From Dipteris shenzhenensis (taxonomy: Eukaryota > Polypodiophyta > Polypodiopsida > Gleicheniales): a DNA stretch of 64,000 bases. The notes beneath the pieces are model-generated. The model was not told the origin of the DNA, searched no databases, and worked only from the letters and a program-made list of their open reading frames with translations. Positions 1 through 10,212 of the stretch are shown piece after piece. The number at the start of each line of letters is the position of its first letter. Within the stretch, counting starts at the first letter, position 1. Made by a program: the position numbers and the translations under genes. The DNA lies in NCBI GenBank assembly GCA_047967505.1, contig CM106541.1. One strand, 5' to 3'.

Positions 1-426
1 TGCATGAGGGAAAAAAAACACCTCAAAGTGAGCTAATAAAGAACCAAGGCGGAGGCTGAAAATGCCATCTCAACCCTGAAGAAAACTCAGAGAAGAAAGG
101 AGATCCCCTCCAAACTCTGAAAAAAGTAACTCTCCTGGCAGTGGCTGCTCTGGAGGATCCTTGCATGCTCGCCCAAATGGCCATTAGAGTGTGTACTATG
201 TCAGTCCAAATAGCAATGCATGAGGGAAAAAAAACACCTCAAAGTGAGCTAATAAAGAACCAAGGCGGAGGCTGAAAATGCCATCTCAACCCTGAAGAAA
301 ACTCAGAGAAGAAAGGAGATCCCCTCCAAACTCTGAAAAAAGTAACTCTCCTGGCAGTGGCTGCTCTGGAGGATCCCTGCATGCTCGCCCAAATGGCCAT
401 TAGAGTGTGTACTATGTCAGTCCAAA
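1..426. repeat. 216-bp tandem duplication of the LINE 3' end
   Basis: Bases 1-210 are repeated almost exactly at 217-426, differing by one base near 164/380. The unit holds the last codons of ORF2 and the start of the 3' UTR of copy A. The junction at 211-217, read on the minus strand, falls within the CATGCATTGC hairpin motif that other LINE1 copies carry in their 3' UTR. The first unit may continue left of the window. Confidence 0.93.
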
Positions 427-3400
427 TACTGGCCATAGTTTGGGAAGGGTGAACCTAGATACCCCCCATCGCCTATGTAACCTGGCTCTCCAAATATGCC
501 AAGCTGCAATGCTAGCGAAAATCTACCCAGACGTGTCTACTGAGGCATGAGTAGCTCTGAAAGGAGTATGGGGAACATCCTGGATGGAACAAGACTCCAC
601 TTAGTGTCGCCGTACAATGAAAGCTGGATTTGGATCATGACCCTCGAGAAACACGTGTGGGCCAGTAAGAGAGAACCAAGCCCCTGAACCCTAGGTCATA
701 TAGAAAGGTCATATAGCACCTTTCTATATGAACCCTAGGTCATATAGAAAGGTGCTGTATGAAAGATGTAAAATCCTAGTAGCACCTTTCCATATCGTCC
801 TCGCCTGTCTACACTCCCAAAGGCAATGTTGTACTGACTCAACTGCCATGTGACAACGAGGACAAGTAGGGTCAGCCGCGAACCTGGATCTCCACAAGTT
901 CACTGCAATCCCTCCATGAATAGAAAGCCAAAAGAAAAGAGTGACCTTTCTATTCCTGAGGGATTTCCAGAGCCTACACCAAAAGTTCTTGTGCACAGCT
1001 GCGAAAATCTGAAAACTATCCCAATGTGGCGCTCTAGAGGGCCTCCAACCTCTATTGCTGAGCTGAAACCTCCATGCATTTCTAACTGTGTAGCAAAAGA
1101 AGGGAAAGCTCTTTTCTCGGTGCCCCTCATCAATCCATTCCCACTCCCCTTGGTCCCACTTCAAGAACCTACTCCATAATTCCTACAATCTTGATAGGCT
1201 GAAATGCAACCTCTAAAAGAATATCATCAGAAGATCTGATAAGTCTACCTCCCGACTGAACATCAAAGACAAGGGTATTCTCATGTGCATCCTGCAATGC
1301 AATGACCTGTAATGGAATGCCCGTCCCTGAGAGCGCTCCCCACCAAGTGGACTCTGTAAGTGGCATGTCATCTGTGTCAATCCACTTTGGTGGAATGGCT
1401 TCCTGTATCTGCTGTATCCTGAGTGCACTTCCTCTAAGGTGGCCAACTGCTAAAAGTCTATGATCCTCTGGAAGTCTCATAAAGGCCTGCCAACAAGTGC
1501 CTACAGTAGAGGCATGTCCCCTCTCCCATCTAGACCATTGCATATAATGTGACACTCCAAGTGGCCTGCCATGATCATCCAAAATCGAGTCATTCCACAT
1601 GACTGGCTGCCTTTGAATCTCTTCACGAGAAGTGGGTGGAACTCTGCGAAGTATGTTTCTGAAGCAGCCCCAAGCTTTCGGAATAGCAGCCATGAGAGAG
1701 AAGGGGGGGATTTGAGATGGGCTGAAGTAAATATCCATTTGTTGCTGTCCAACCAATCTCCCCCATGAGAAGGGGTACAAGACTGAATGCTGCGTGAGAA
1801 AAAATCCTTCAAGGGCTCCTGTCTAGGCATCAATCCACGTACTACAAACTTACAGAGCAAGGCCATACACTGCAAGTTCAGGTCAATAATATTGAGACCC
1901 CCTTCTCCTGTGGAAAGAATGAGGGTCTCCCAAGCCACCCTGGCTACAACATCTGAGGTGCCATCTAAACCACTCCATAGGAAGTTCGTGATAGGTCTCA
2001 TAAGCTGAGCGATACATCCTCTAGATCTACACCAACATGAGCAGATAAACCAAGCAGTGGCCAACAATACCTGGTTCACAATCACAACTCTAGATGCAAG
2101 GTCAAGTCCATATAGGAGAGATGCCCAACACGGGAGCAAAATGCTATGCTGGAGAGATGCCCAACCCAACTTAGCATCCCAGATATCTGATGGAGACTCC
2201 CCTCTGAATCGAAGTGAACCCTATGTGAATCCAACAGACTGGAGTGTCCTCATCACTGATCCAAAAGCCATTGGATTTGTTCCAATTAATGTGTGCACCT
2301 TCCGCAATGCAAAACAATCCAATGCCGTCCTGAATGAATTTAGTGTCTGTGGAGTGGCATCCAATAATACAGCCATGTCATCTGCCAACAAACTGTCTAA
2401 GAGCTCATCCTCCTACATCATAGGAAGTGTGAGCCCTACGATTCCAGCTTGAGCTCTAACATAATAGCTCATAGCCTCAGCCACAAAAAGGAATAAAAAG
2501 AGGGCAAGGGGGAATCCTTGACGGACTGATCGTGTAATCTCAAACCTGTCTCCCCTGACTCCACCAATAAGAACCTGGCCGTGGGCTGATCTGTAGAGGG
2601 ATGATACCCCTCTGATCCATGCATATGAGAAGCCAAAATGAGTAAGTGTGCCCTCCAGAAAACCCCAGTCTACCCTGTCATAAGCTTTCTCAAAGTCCAA
2701 GAGTAGAATGGCCAGCCTGTAGCCATTATGCATGGCCCAATCCGAAGCCTCCCAAAATGAGAAGTGGTTATCAAAGATGCTCTTGCCATGCACAAAACCC
2801 GTCTGTGTATCATGGATAAGATTTGGTAGAAAGGGCTGCAGACGAAGGCTGATAGCTTTAGCTAGGATTTTGTACAAGGTACCCAGCAACAAGGTAATAG
2901 GTCTCCATTGAGACACTAAATTCCTGCAACCCCCTTTCGGAATCAAATGAATGAGGCCCTCCATAAGTGAGTCCGGCATCTCACCCGAGTCCCATACACC
3001 CTATAGGGCTGAGGTCATGTGATCCCCAATCTAATCCCAAAATGTAATAAAAAATAAGGGAGTAAGTCTATCTAAACCAGGACACTTGCCCTTGTGAAGG
3101 GCAGAGAGAGCAGTCTTGAACTCTACATTGGTGAAGGGTGCATCAAGTGAAACGGTCATATCCCTTGTCACCAACCCAGGTAAGTGTCGCCAAATAATCA
3201 CTCTAGCATCATCTGTGGCCTGAGTGTCTGGATTTGCTGCAGGAAGGGAGGCATAGAAATCGGTGGCAACCTGTAAGACGGCATCTGGATGTGTCTGAAG
3301 AACTCCGCTTGAGTCAACAAGCTGTGCGACGCTCTCGCTACTATGTCTAGGGCCAAGAGTAGAGAAGAATTGCTTGTTGGCCCTACCTCCCTTATGTGTC

Positions 3401-4514
3401 CAAAATGACTCTTTGGTGTGAAAGGCATACTCTGCTCTCTGATCTAAAAGTGACTGTTGTCTGTTGAGCCCTTGCTGCAGTAAGGCGCTCCTGAATCCAA
3501 GCCTCTGTAGGCCTCTTCTGCTCCTCCCTCTGGAGGGCAGCCAACTGCTGGCGGATACCTATCTCACGCCTGAGGATCTCACCCCTTATGATACGAGCAA
3601 CTGAAAGATAAAAGTCACTGATATCAGAGAGGGCTGCGGCTAAGTCTGATGGAGAAAGCTGTCCATCCTACAAATGAGATACCCAGGTCCTCAACACTAT
3701 CTCGGTAAGGCCCTCTGCATAGAAGAAATATGGAATCCTGACACTGGCAGAGCGGCGCCTCACATGGGGATCTGAGACCATCAAAACCACTAGAAAATAA
3801 TCCGAGGTGGACACCCCAGCTGCAATGCAAACAGTACCACCTCTGTCAAGAGCCCAATCATCCACATAAAATATGTCAATCCATGCATGTATAGGCATCT
3901 ACAATCTCCTGTTTGACCAAGGGAACAAGAGAGAATGTGGCTAAGTGTGAAAAGCATCATCATGCCAAGCATCCCTGCCACTGTACTAAAAAAGGAAGGC
4001 ATCCCATGCTGCTCTCTCCAAGGAGTGAAGGCCACCTTCCCTACCACCCCTTTTGTCTGAGGGCATTTCAACCATGTTGAAATCACCCCCTATAATCCAA
4101 GCATCTGCAATATGTGACCAAGAAAGTAGTTCTTTCCAAAACAGAACACGATCCCCTCTAGAATTGGGTGCATAAAGGTTTAAGAGACCAACCTTATGCA
4201 CATCAATCAAAAGTATAATACACTGAGCTCTAGAAGGGACTATGATCCCGTGTCCAATCACCAAGGGGAGTATAGAGGAAGAAATAGAAATGCAAGTATC
4301 TCCCCTGGTGCCCAAGGCGGGTGACCAAAAAATGTGGCTTAAAAGAAGCTTACCCGACTTGGAACAATCTGACATCCAATTTGTGTTCTCGAATCATCAA
4401 AATGTCCATGGGTCCCCCAATAACACCTGAATGAAGTTGGTTACGAATCAGCTGCTTGCGGTAGCGGTGAGGTACACCCCCAAGGCCCTGAACGTTCCAG
4501 CTGATAATCCTCAT
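239..4514 (-). pseudogene. LINE1 ORF2 (endonuclease-RT-zf-RVT), copy A, decayed
   Basis: ORF2 would nick the target and reverse-transcribe the LINE RNA. The frame is broken into pieces. The APE endonuclease lies at about 4514-3790, with the GGDFNMVE block near 4080; the conserved SDH motif reads SDY near 3800, so a catalytic His codon has become Tyr. RT motifs follow: LIPKGG and QWRPITLL (about 2950-2890), LLLDFEKAYDRVDW (about 2715-2670), RSVRQG (about 2530), and LADD (2377-2388) in another frame. The zf-RVT domain (CPRC then HCLWEC) is in 1164-724 and the C-terminal tail, with LMAIWASMQGSSRAA, in 436-239. ATG at 4514 overlaps the ORF1 stop. Not functional. Confidence 0.88.
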
Positions 4515-5160
4515 CTGCGAGAGGAGGAGGCCGGATGGAAGATCCTACCTGACCTGGTAGCGGAGAAAGCCCTCTCCTGCAAAAAATTCGTCCTATCAAG
4601 AGGAGGGAAGTCAATTGGGGAAAGCACACCCCCGGCTACTGAGGGGGAAACTCTATCCTGGAAGATATGCTCCCCAAGTGTGGAGGATACAAAATCCTCC
4701 TCTGCCTCAAACTCAGCCAAGTCTGCGAGAACTGAAAATGAATTCCTACGAAGTATCTCTAGCGCAGAAGTGCGAAGGAGTACCTCTGGCGCAAGAGTGC
4801 GAATGAGCTCCGCGGAAGGAGTGGAACCAATAATCCCCTTACTTCTATCAGGTGTAGGCAGACGTGGCAACATCTGCCTGACCTAAGCCACAATTCTGTC
4901 ACCCTCCTCAAGTAAAGCACAGGCCTCTGCAGAAAGGTTCTCCCTAGATGAGTGCTCCTACATCTGAGCAGGGTCAGGAATAGTCTCATCTGCACATGGA
5001 ACCAGGATAGGGATGTCTCCTACTTGAAGAGACAGGTCCGCAGCCCTATCAGTGGTAGCCTGAGGTACTGGCTCACCAACTCTGACAAGCACCCAACGGG
5101 GGATGACCGAAGCAGGACGTGCTGACTATCCTGTCTGCGCTGTAGAAGTACCAGGACAAG
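4511..5160 (-). pseudogene. LINE1 ORF1 C-terminal part, copy A
   Basis: Reading leftwards, 4873-4511 is an open stretch of about 120 codons matching the Ser/Pro-rich ORF1 tail of the other LINE1 copies (RNSFSVLADL, ATRSGRIFHPASSSRR at the end). Upstream, to about 5160, the same protein continues with two stops. The nucleic-acid-binding N-terminal part and the CCHC knuckle are missing because of truncation. The stop TGA shares ATGA with the ORF2 start. In intact relatives ORF1 is an RNA-binding protein of the LINE particle; this fragment cannot do that alone. Confidence 0.75.
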
Positions 5161-5165
5161 AGACT

Positions 5166-6418
5166 GTGTAGGAACAAAGTGGAGACAGTTTGTGAACACA
5201 AGTGAGCAAGAGTGCACACACAAGAAAGCTCCAATAGAAATGTTCAAATGAAACAACACAAGTACTTGGTATATATAGTGCCCAAGTACTACTGGTCAAC
5301 CATAGGGTTGACTTTATGCTTACAACACCATATCTTTGTAAGTTCTTACAAATCCCCCCTCAAAGATATGGCTGAAACTACCCTGCATCTCAGGTGTACC
5401 TTGCAGTACCAATGGTTGTTACTTTTTCCCCTATTGGGAAATAGTCATCATATTCTATTTCTTTTTTGTTTACATTTTACTTAAGGGAGAATGTACCAAT
5501 AAAGACAGACTTCATTGATGCACATAGAAATTCAAACATAATCACACTCTTCTATTCTTTTTGTAAGAGCATATGTATTGATCAAATGCTAGCTAAGTTA
5601 ATTAAAATGTTTTAAAACATAGTGCATTGGATTTGGCTTTTAAGACATTACAATTTAAAATCACATAGTTAGCGTATATTGGGTTTTTTTTAAAGAGAGA
5701 TCAATTTCAAAACCAAGTAATGAACTTAATGCCTTACTTATTCTATTCAAATGACACTCGTAATTCCCATCCATGTTCTTTTCCAGCTAGCTCAAATGTT
5801 GGAGCACACCTTGGGAAAAGTATTCATAATGACAATTTGAGCTTTCCACACGAAGCACACATTGTAGATGGTATGAATGATGGGAGTGGACCTAGCAGAG
5901 TAGATGTGGATGCAAACATAAATACACTCTCAAACTTTGTCTCTTATTGCTTTTTATACCATACGCCACTATGCACCTTAGGCAGCCAACCAGATGGAGA
6001 ACATGAGAGCATGCACTATGTTTGCTTACCACACTTAAGACTACGTCTCTAACGGGAATACGACTTGAGGTCCTAAGCTACACGTATACTACAAACGACA
6101 ACCCCGATATATCTCTAGGTGACAAAAAGCATCGGAACCCTGCATATTGAGAATACCCTGCTCTTCCTGCGGAAGCTGTGGAAGGGACTCCTGATCGAAG
6201 GGGAGAAGGCTGGCGGCTCTACTGTCTGTTGGGCTCTTTCGACTCCATAGGAGTAATCTCAAGTGGTGTGGAGTGGTTTGGAGTCTGTACTCTCAACTCA
6301 TGTGGGGGGTGTTTTTGAGTCCTTGTCATGTATGTATATAACTCCTGTGGAGTGTGAGGGTGCCCCAAAATGTTATATAATTACTGTAAGAAGGAATCTC
6401 GAGAGTCAGGCAAGCCTC
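5166..6418. other. AT-rich intergenic stretch, possible LTR remnant at 5166-5345
   Basis: No credible coding region. 5166-5345 has LTR-like features: a TATA-like tract (TATATATAG near 5275) and a stretch ending in CAACACCATATCTTTGTAA (about 5327-5344), which recurs at 41287-41305 next to another copia remnant. 5500-5720 is AT-rich. Open frames at 5720-6052 and 6370-6555 match nothing I know. GTATGTATATAACTCC near 6335 could be promoter-like, but nothing supports a gene there. Confidence 0.4.
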
Positions 6419-6711
6419 CTAAAGAGCTTCCTGGCCACATGATAAACTGTAGAGAAGCCGTACATAACGATAATGATTTTCAATGTGTTTCATGTGAGCA
6501 TGAAAGTCAGGATTGTTGGCTATGGCAATGCAACTTTGGCTGTCACAGAAGATAGAGTTTGCTTCGCCATCCTGTGCATGATGCAAGCCATACAAAAGCT
6601 TCCTTAACCACATTAACTCCATAGTGGCTGAATTTGCAGCTTTGTACTCTGCTTCACTGGAGGCTGAACCCAATGAGAAGCAATAGCCAGTAGTGGACCG
6701 TTTGTCGTCAA
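6419..6711 (-). pseudogene. Ty1/copia RNase H fragment
   Basis: Read leftwards the stretch encodes [17 protein letters not shown], then [46 protein letters not shown] and IENHY. These are the hallmark blocks of the copia RNase H domain and match the element at 43990-46915. The segment between GYCFSLGSA and SSEAEYKA (CISWLSKKQ plus a few residues in the other copy) is deleted. Homology fades left of about 6480. It is joined on its upstream side directly to a LINE1 ORF1, in the same orientation. Confidence 0.88.
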
Positions 6712-7356
6712 TGTCCCTTGCCTAAGGATCCTGCAAATCCTGCACTGATCCTGTTTCCCTGCCACCTCAACTCTCTGTCTGAAGGAGCCATCTGTACACT
6801 GAAACATAATGTTCATTCGAGATGTTGGGGTCAAAGACAATGACCCTAACATGCGGTACCCTATCAGACCTGACTGCCTGTGCTGCTGAAGTAGGCATTT
6901 CAGGGAGAGGGGGGATCTTAGTAACCACTCCAAAGGCGGCTCCAATGGAATGTAGCAGTCGATGGTACACCTAAGGAAGGCCTGGAAATTTGATGAAGAG
7001 TGACGTCGTCCGGCTGTCTTCCTCGATAGGATTAAACCCCAAAGAAAAAGGGATCCAAAAAATCCTCTTGGAGCCCTGGCCTGAAGCACTGTACTTGCTA
7101 CCTACGAGGAGTCAAAAACAATTTGGAAGAAACATCGCCCAAGCAGACGAACATCTGTGAGGTCTCCAAGTAGAGCGGCGAGCATCAAATTCCTGGCCTA
7201 TAACCTGGAAGGGTGGGACCCATGGATGTGAGCAAAGAGCGATGTCGAGCTCTCTTGCTCTGTATCTTTTTTAAGTTGTTGCAACTCGTCTTTTGAGAAA
7301 ATGATGGATTTCGCGGCCGGTGGAAGCGGGCGGGGATTGGCTGAAGGCCGAGCCAT
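6712..7356 (-). pseudogene. LINE1 ORF1 N-terminal part, copy B
   Basis: Start ATG at 7356, with the family N-terminus MARPSANPRPLPPAAK and FSKDELQQLKKDTEQESS. It then needs at least two frame changes: ARIHGSHPSRL to 7198, the conserved core (YHRLLHSIGAAFGVV, IPPLPEMPTS, VPHVRVIV) at about 6970-6850, and QRVEVAGKQDQCRIC near 6750, which opens the CCHC knuckle. The second half of the knuckle is replaced by copia sequence. The core resembles DUF4283-type plant LINE ORF1 domains (family knowledge). Broken, not expressed as such. Confidence 0.8.
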
Positions 7357-7399
7357 TGTCAATCGAGGTGGGAAGGCCGACTCGAACACTGTAGAGCTC

Positions 7400-8003
7400 C
7401 GTCCGACTAAAAATGCTGCTAGTAGAGAGAGAAGGGAGAGAGGGGGATGAAGAAGGCTAAAGGAGGGGGTGAGAGGATAGGACTAGGGGTGGGAGTAGAG
7501 AGGTGGAGGGGTGGAGAGGCTAGGATAGAGGGTAGGAGTAGAGAGAGGAGGAGTAGAGGGGTGGGAGTAGAGAGGAGAAGGGGGGGAGGGCTAGGCAAGG
7601 AGGAAGGAGTAGAGAGGAGGGGGGGAGGGGCTAGGAGAGGAGGGAGAGGTAGAGAGGAGGAGGGGGAAGGGGCTAGGAGGGAGAGGAGGAGGCAGCTTGA
7701 GGGGGGTGGAGAGAATGCCCCCGGGGGGGCAGAAGTGATGCGCGGGGCAGGAGGAGACCCAAAGGGGGGGGCAGAAGTGCGGCGGGGGGGTGAGGAGGTG
7801 CCGTAGGGGAGGGGATGCCTGCGGGGGAGGGACGAGAAGGCCAGCAGGGGAGGGAGGAGCAGGCCGAGGAGGGGGAGGCTGGCAGGGAGAGAGGCTGACG
7901 GAGGGGGAAGGTAACGGAGAGGCAAGGGCTGAGGGCGGAGGCTAGAGGAAGGGGAGAGCTAGGGGGAGCAGCATGGAGTAGCCGGGGAGGAGCAGCCACT
8001 CAC
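7400..8003 (-). repeat. Polypyrimidine 5' UTR of LINE1 copy B
   Basis: About 600 bp that on the minus strand are nearly pure C and T. Long open frames through it (e.g. 7419-7925) encode only Pro/Leu/Ser low-complexity peptide and are composition artefacts. The same kind of tract precedes ORF1 in the copies at 9335, 19425, 29736 and 50724, so it is the family's 5' UTR and possible internal promoter. Confidence 0.85.
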
Positions 8004-8044
8004 CATGGGACTTTTCTTTCAGCCAGCAGTCCGATAGTAGTTTG

Positions 8045-8750
8045 GCCCGACACTTTTGTACCTCCTGCTCTTGGAAAAGCATCTGAGCCGCCTTCCCCTC
8101 CTATCATTCCAACCCCATTGCTGCAATTGGGACTTCTTGGTGCAGCCTATCCAAGACTTGGAAATTGGCCCAAAGTTTACCTCGTTCATGAAGCCACTCC
8201 TCACTAAAGCATCTGCAAAGCTTTGCATTAATGGGAAAATATCTCAACCTTTGCCTCTAAAACGCTCTATCAGACCAAGATGCCCCTTGGCACCTTTGTT
8301 GTATGCTATTGATGCAAACTCTCTGGGATGGCTGATTAAGGATCAACTTGGCAAAGTTGCTTTAAGAGGCATTGAACAACCTTTAGGAAACCAATTGGTG
8401 ACACAACAGTTTGCAGATAACACCAATCTCACAATTAGCAATGCCCCACATTACATAGAGAATGCCTTAAAATGTTTGGACACTTTTTGCCTTGCTTCTG
8501 GCTCAAAAATCAACCACTTGAAAACGGCCTATGCTGTCAATGATCAAGAACAACTTAAGGCAAAAGATTAATCTTTGACAGAGAGTTCAGTTGGATGGGG
8601 TCCTCACCTCTCTTACCCATTCCTACCCCATCAGATAGTATAAAGGAGAGAGCCTTATCCTATTCTAAACCACAGGTGGAAGTTGTCTGGCAATGCTTTC
8701 AAATGGGGCAACAGATTTGGACTACTATGGGATAAAAATATCCCTTTAAA
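8045..8750 (+). pseudogene. LINE family 2 reverse transcriptase fragment
   Basis: The frame at 8056-8571 encodes an RT palm region different from LINE1: KLCINGKIS, then RPRCPLAPLLYAIDANSLGWLI (the RQGCPLSP-type block), QQFADNTNLTI (the (Y/F)ADD box with the second Asp replaced by Asn) and SGSKINHLKTAYAV. A related fragment at 49800-50090 continues the same protein. The catalytic change and the missing flanks mean it is dead. From 8571 the frame is lost, but similar-looking sequence runs to about 8750. Confidence 0.8.
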
Positions 8751-8761
8751 AATATCTATTA

Positions 8762-9045
8762 AGGGGGTCATAAAGGTTTAGAAAGCCAACCTTACATCCC
8801 CCAATCAAAAGAATAATCCACTGAGCTCTAAAGGCCATGCCCAACAATTAGGGGGAGAAAAGACTGTGAAACTAAAATGCAAGTACCTCCTCTAGTGCCC
8901 AAGGTAGGTGACCAAAAAGTATGACTCAAGAGAAGTTTGCTTGACTTGGCACATTCTCTAGCATCGAATTTGTGCTCCTAAACAAAATGAATATCAATAG
9001 CATCCTCAGTAACATTTGGATGTATCTGATTTAGAATCAGCTTGC
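8762..9045 (-). pseudogene. LINE1 endonuclease fragment, inverted
   Basis: Read leftwards it encodes LILNQIHPNVTEDAIDIHFV, a stop, EHKFDARECAKSSKLLLSHTFW, SPTLGTRGGTCI and VSQSFLPLIVGHG, i.e. the N-terminal third of the LINE1 APE endonuclease. Several stops. It abuts, head to head, a plus-strand LINE1 5' UTR beginning at about 9053. Confidence 0.82.
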
Positions 9046-9052
9046 CTGAGCT

Positions 9053-9303
9053 GCTCCTCTCCCCGTGAGGACCGACCCCCCCCCCCCGCCCCCCCCCTCT
9101 CCCTCTCTCAGCCAGCCCCCTCTCGCTCTCTCTCACCCTCGCTGCCCCCCCTCTCCCTCCCCTCGCTGCTCCTCTCCCTCCCCTCTCGCCTGCCCGCCCT
9201 CCCTCCTCCCTCACTCTCCCTCTCCCCTTCCTCCTCCCCGCCCTCCCTCTCTCCCCCTGCCAGCCCACCCGCCCCCTTTCTCCACCCCCACCCCCTCGCT
9301 CCT
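9053..9303 (+). mobile_element. Orphan LINE1 5' UTR fragment
   Basis: Begins with the family 5' end (GAGCTGCTCCTCTCCCCGTG), runs as a polypyrimidine tract and stops at 9303, where a sliver of copia LTR begins. No ORF1 follows. The same start sequence is seen at 41275 (minus) and 29780. It is a 3'-truncated LINE piece. Confidence 0.75.
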
Positions 9304-9305
9304 TC

Positions 9306-9328
9306 TATGAGTCTAAAATGAGTGTTCC
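9306..9328 (+). repeat. Sliver of copia LTR (5' part)
   Basis: TGAGTCTAAAATGAGTGTTC matches the start of the LTR at 27795 (positions about 27814-27836) and of the LTR at 29695. The LTR resumes after the LINE poly(A) at 14599, so this is the left side of an LTR interrupted by LINE1 copy C. Confidence 0.8.
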
Positions 9329-9334
9329 AATGAG

Positions 9335-10212
9335 AGAGCTGCTCCTCCCGGAGAAGCCTCCTGCCCCCTCTGTCAGCCCCTCCCTCACCGTCCTTCTCTC
9401 CCCCCCCGCCCCCTCGCTGCCCTCTCCCCTCCCCCTCGCTGCCTTCTCTCCTCCCTGCCCTCACTTCCCTCTCCCCTTGATGCCCCCTCCCCTCGCTGCC
9501 CTCTCCCTCCCCCCCCTCGCTGCCCTCTCCCTCCCTTCCCTCGCTGCCTCTCCCCCCGCTGCCCTCTCCCTCCCTCCCCTTGCTGCCCTCCCCCCCCCCG
9601 GCTTGCTGCCCCTGCCTTCCCGCCCCCCTCCCTCCCTCTCCCCCGCCCCCTCCTTTACCCCCGCCCCTGCCCTCCCCGCCCCTCTCCTCCCCCGCCCCCT
9701 CCCTCTCCTTCCCCCTACCCCCTCCCTCCCCCTCCTCCACCCCCTCCTTTCCCCTCACCCGCTCCCCTCTCCCCCACTCGCCTGCTGCCCCCTGCCCTCC
9801 CCGCCCCTCCCCTCCCCCCTTGCCCCCTCCCTCCCCCTCCCCGCCCCCTCCTTTCCCCTCACCCGCTCCCCTCTCCCCCCCTGCCCCCTCCTTCACCCCT
9901 CCCTTCCTAACCAGCCCCCTCCCTTCCCCTCCCCCACCCTCCTTCCCCTTCCCCGCCAGCCCCCTCCCTCCCTTCCTATCCTGCCCCCGTCCTTTCCTTT
10001 CCTCTCCCCCGCCCTCCCTCTCCCTCCCTGCCCCCTCCCTTCCTAACTTCTCCCCCCCACACACCCCCCGGCTCCTTTCCTCCTCTTCCTCTCTCTCTCC
10101 TTCCCTCTCCTGTTCTCCTTCTTGAAACTGTGTTCCAGGGTGTCCTGGGCAGTAGTTTCACAGACGGAGCTTTTTTAGTGTTTGAATTGGCCCTTTCACT
10201 TCGATTGGCGAA
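9335..10212 (+). repeat. Polypyrimidine 5' UTR of LINE1 copy C
   Basis: Almost pure C/T from 9350 to 10120, with recurring CTCCCCCTCGCTGCC-like units. Open frames on both strands here (e.g. 9108-10064 minus, 9318-10046 plus) are low-complexity Gly/Glu/Arg or Pro/Ser/Leu and are not genes. 10120-10212 is ordinary sequence just before the ORF1 start. Confidence 0.85.

Larger units (their letters stand above)
1..5165 (-). mobile_element. LINE1 copy A, 5'-truncated in ORF1
   Basis: A non-LTR retrotransposon read leftwards: the C-terminal part of ORF1 (about 5160-4511), the whole ORF2 (4514-239) and part of the 3' UTR, which runs off the window at base 1. It closely parallels the copies at 29736-36497 and 50724-55543, which fixes the orientation. 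It is 5'-truncated: the polypyrimidine 5' UTR and the ORF1 N-terminus are missing, and unrelated sequence with LTR-like character begins near 5165. Many stops and frameshifts make it inactive. A 216-bp tandem duplication lies at the 3' end and a shorter duplication (about 24 bp repeated at 686-709 and 729-752) lies in the zf-RVT to tail interval. Confidence 0.9.
6712..8003 (-). mobile_element. LINE1 copy B, 5' portion only, fused to copia
   Basis: Read leftwards from about 8003 it starts with the family's typical 5' end (GGCTGCTCCTCCCCGG), runs through a 600-bp polypyrimidine 5' UTR (7400-8003; purine-rich on the plus strand) and enters ORF1 at ATG 7356. The element stops within the CCHC knuckle at about 6712 and continues as copia RNase H. 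Target-primed reverse transcription usually leaves 3' ends, so a 5'-only LINE joined to another element is notable. No poly(A) lies at the junction. Confidence 0.85.

Noticed and set aside
4242-4886. Plus-strand frames opposite LINE copy A
   Set aside because: Shadows of the minus-strand endonuclease and ORF1 tail.
9108-10064. A 318-codon Gly/Glu/Arg-rich minus-strand open frame (and plus-strand Pro-rich frames of up to 242 codons)
   Set aside because: It lies in the polypyrimidine LINE 5' UTR; the lack of stops follows from C/T-only composition, and the peptide is low complexity with no relatives.
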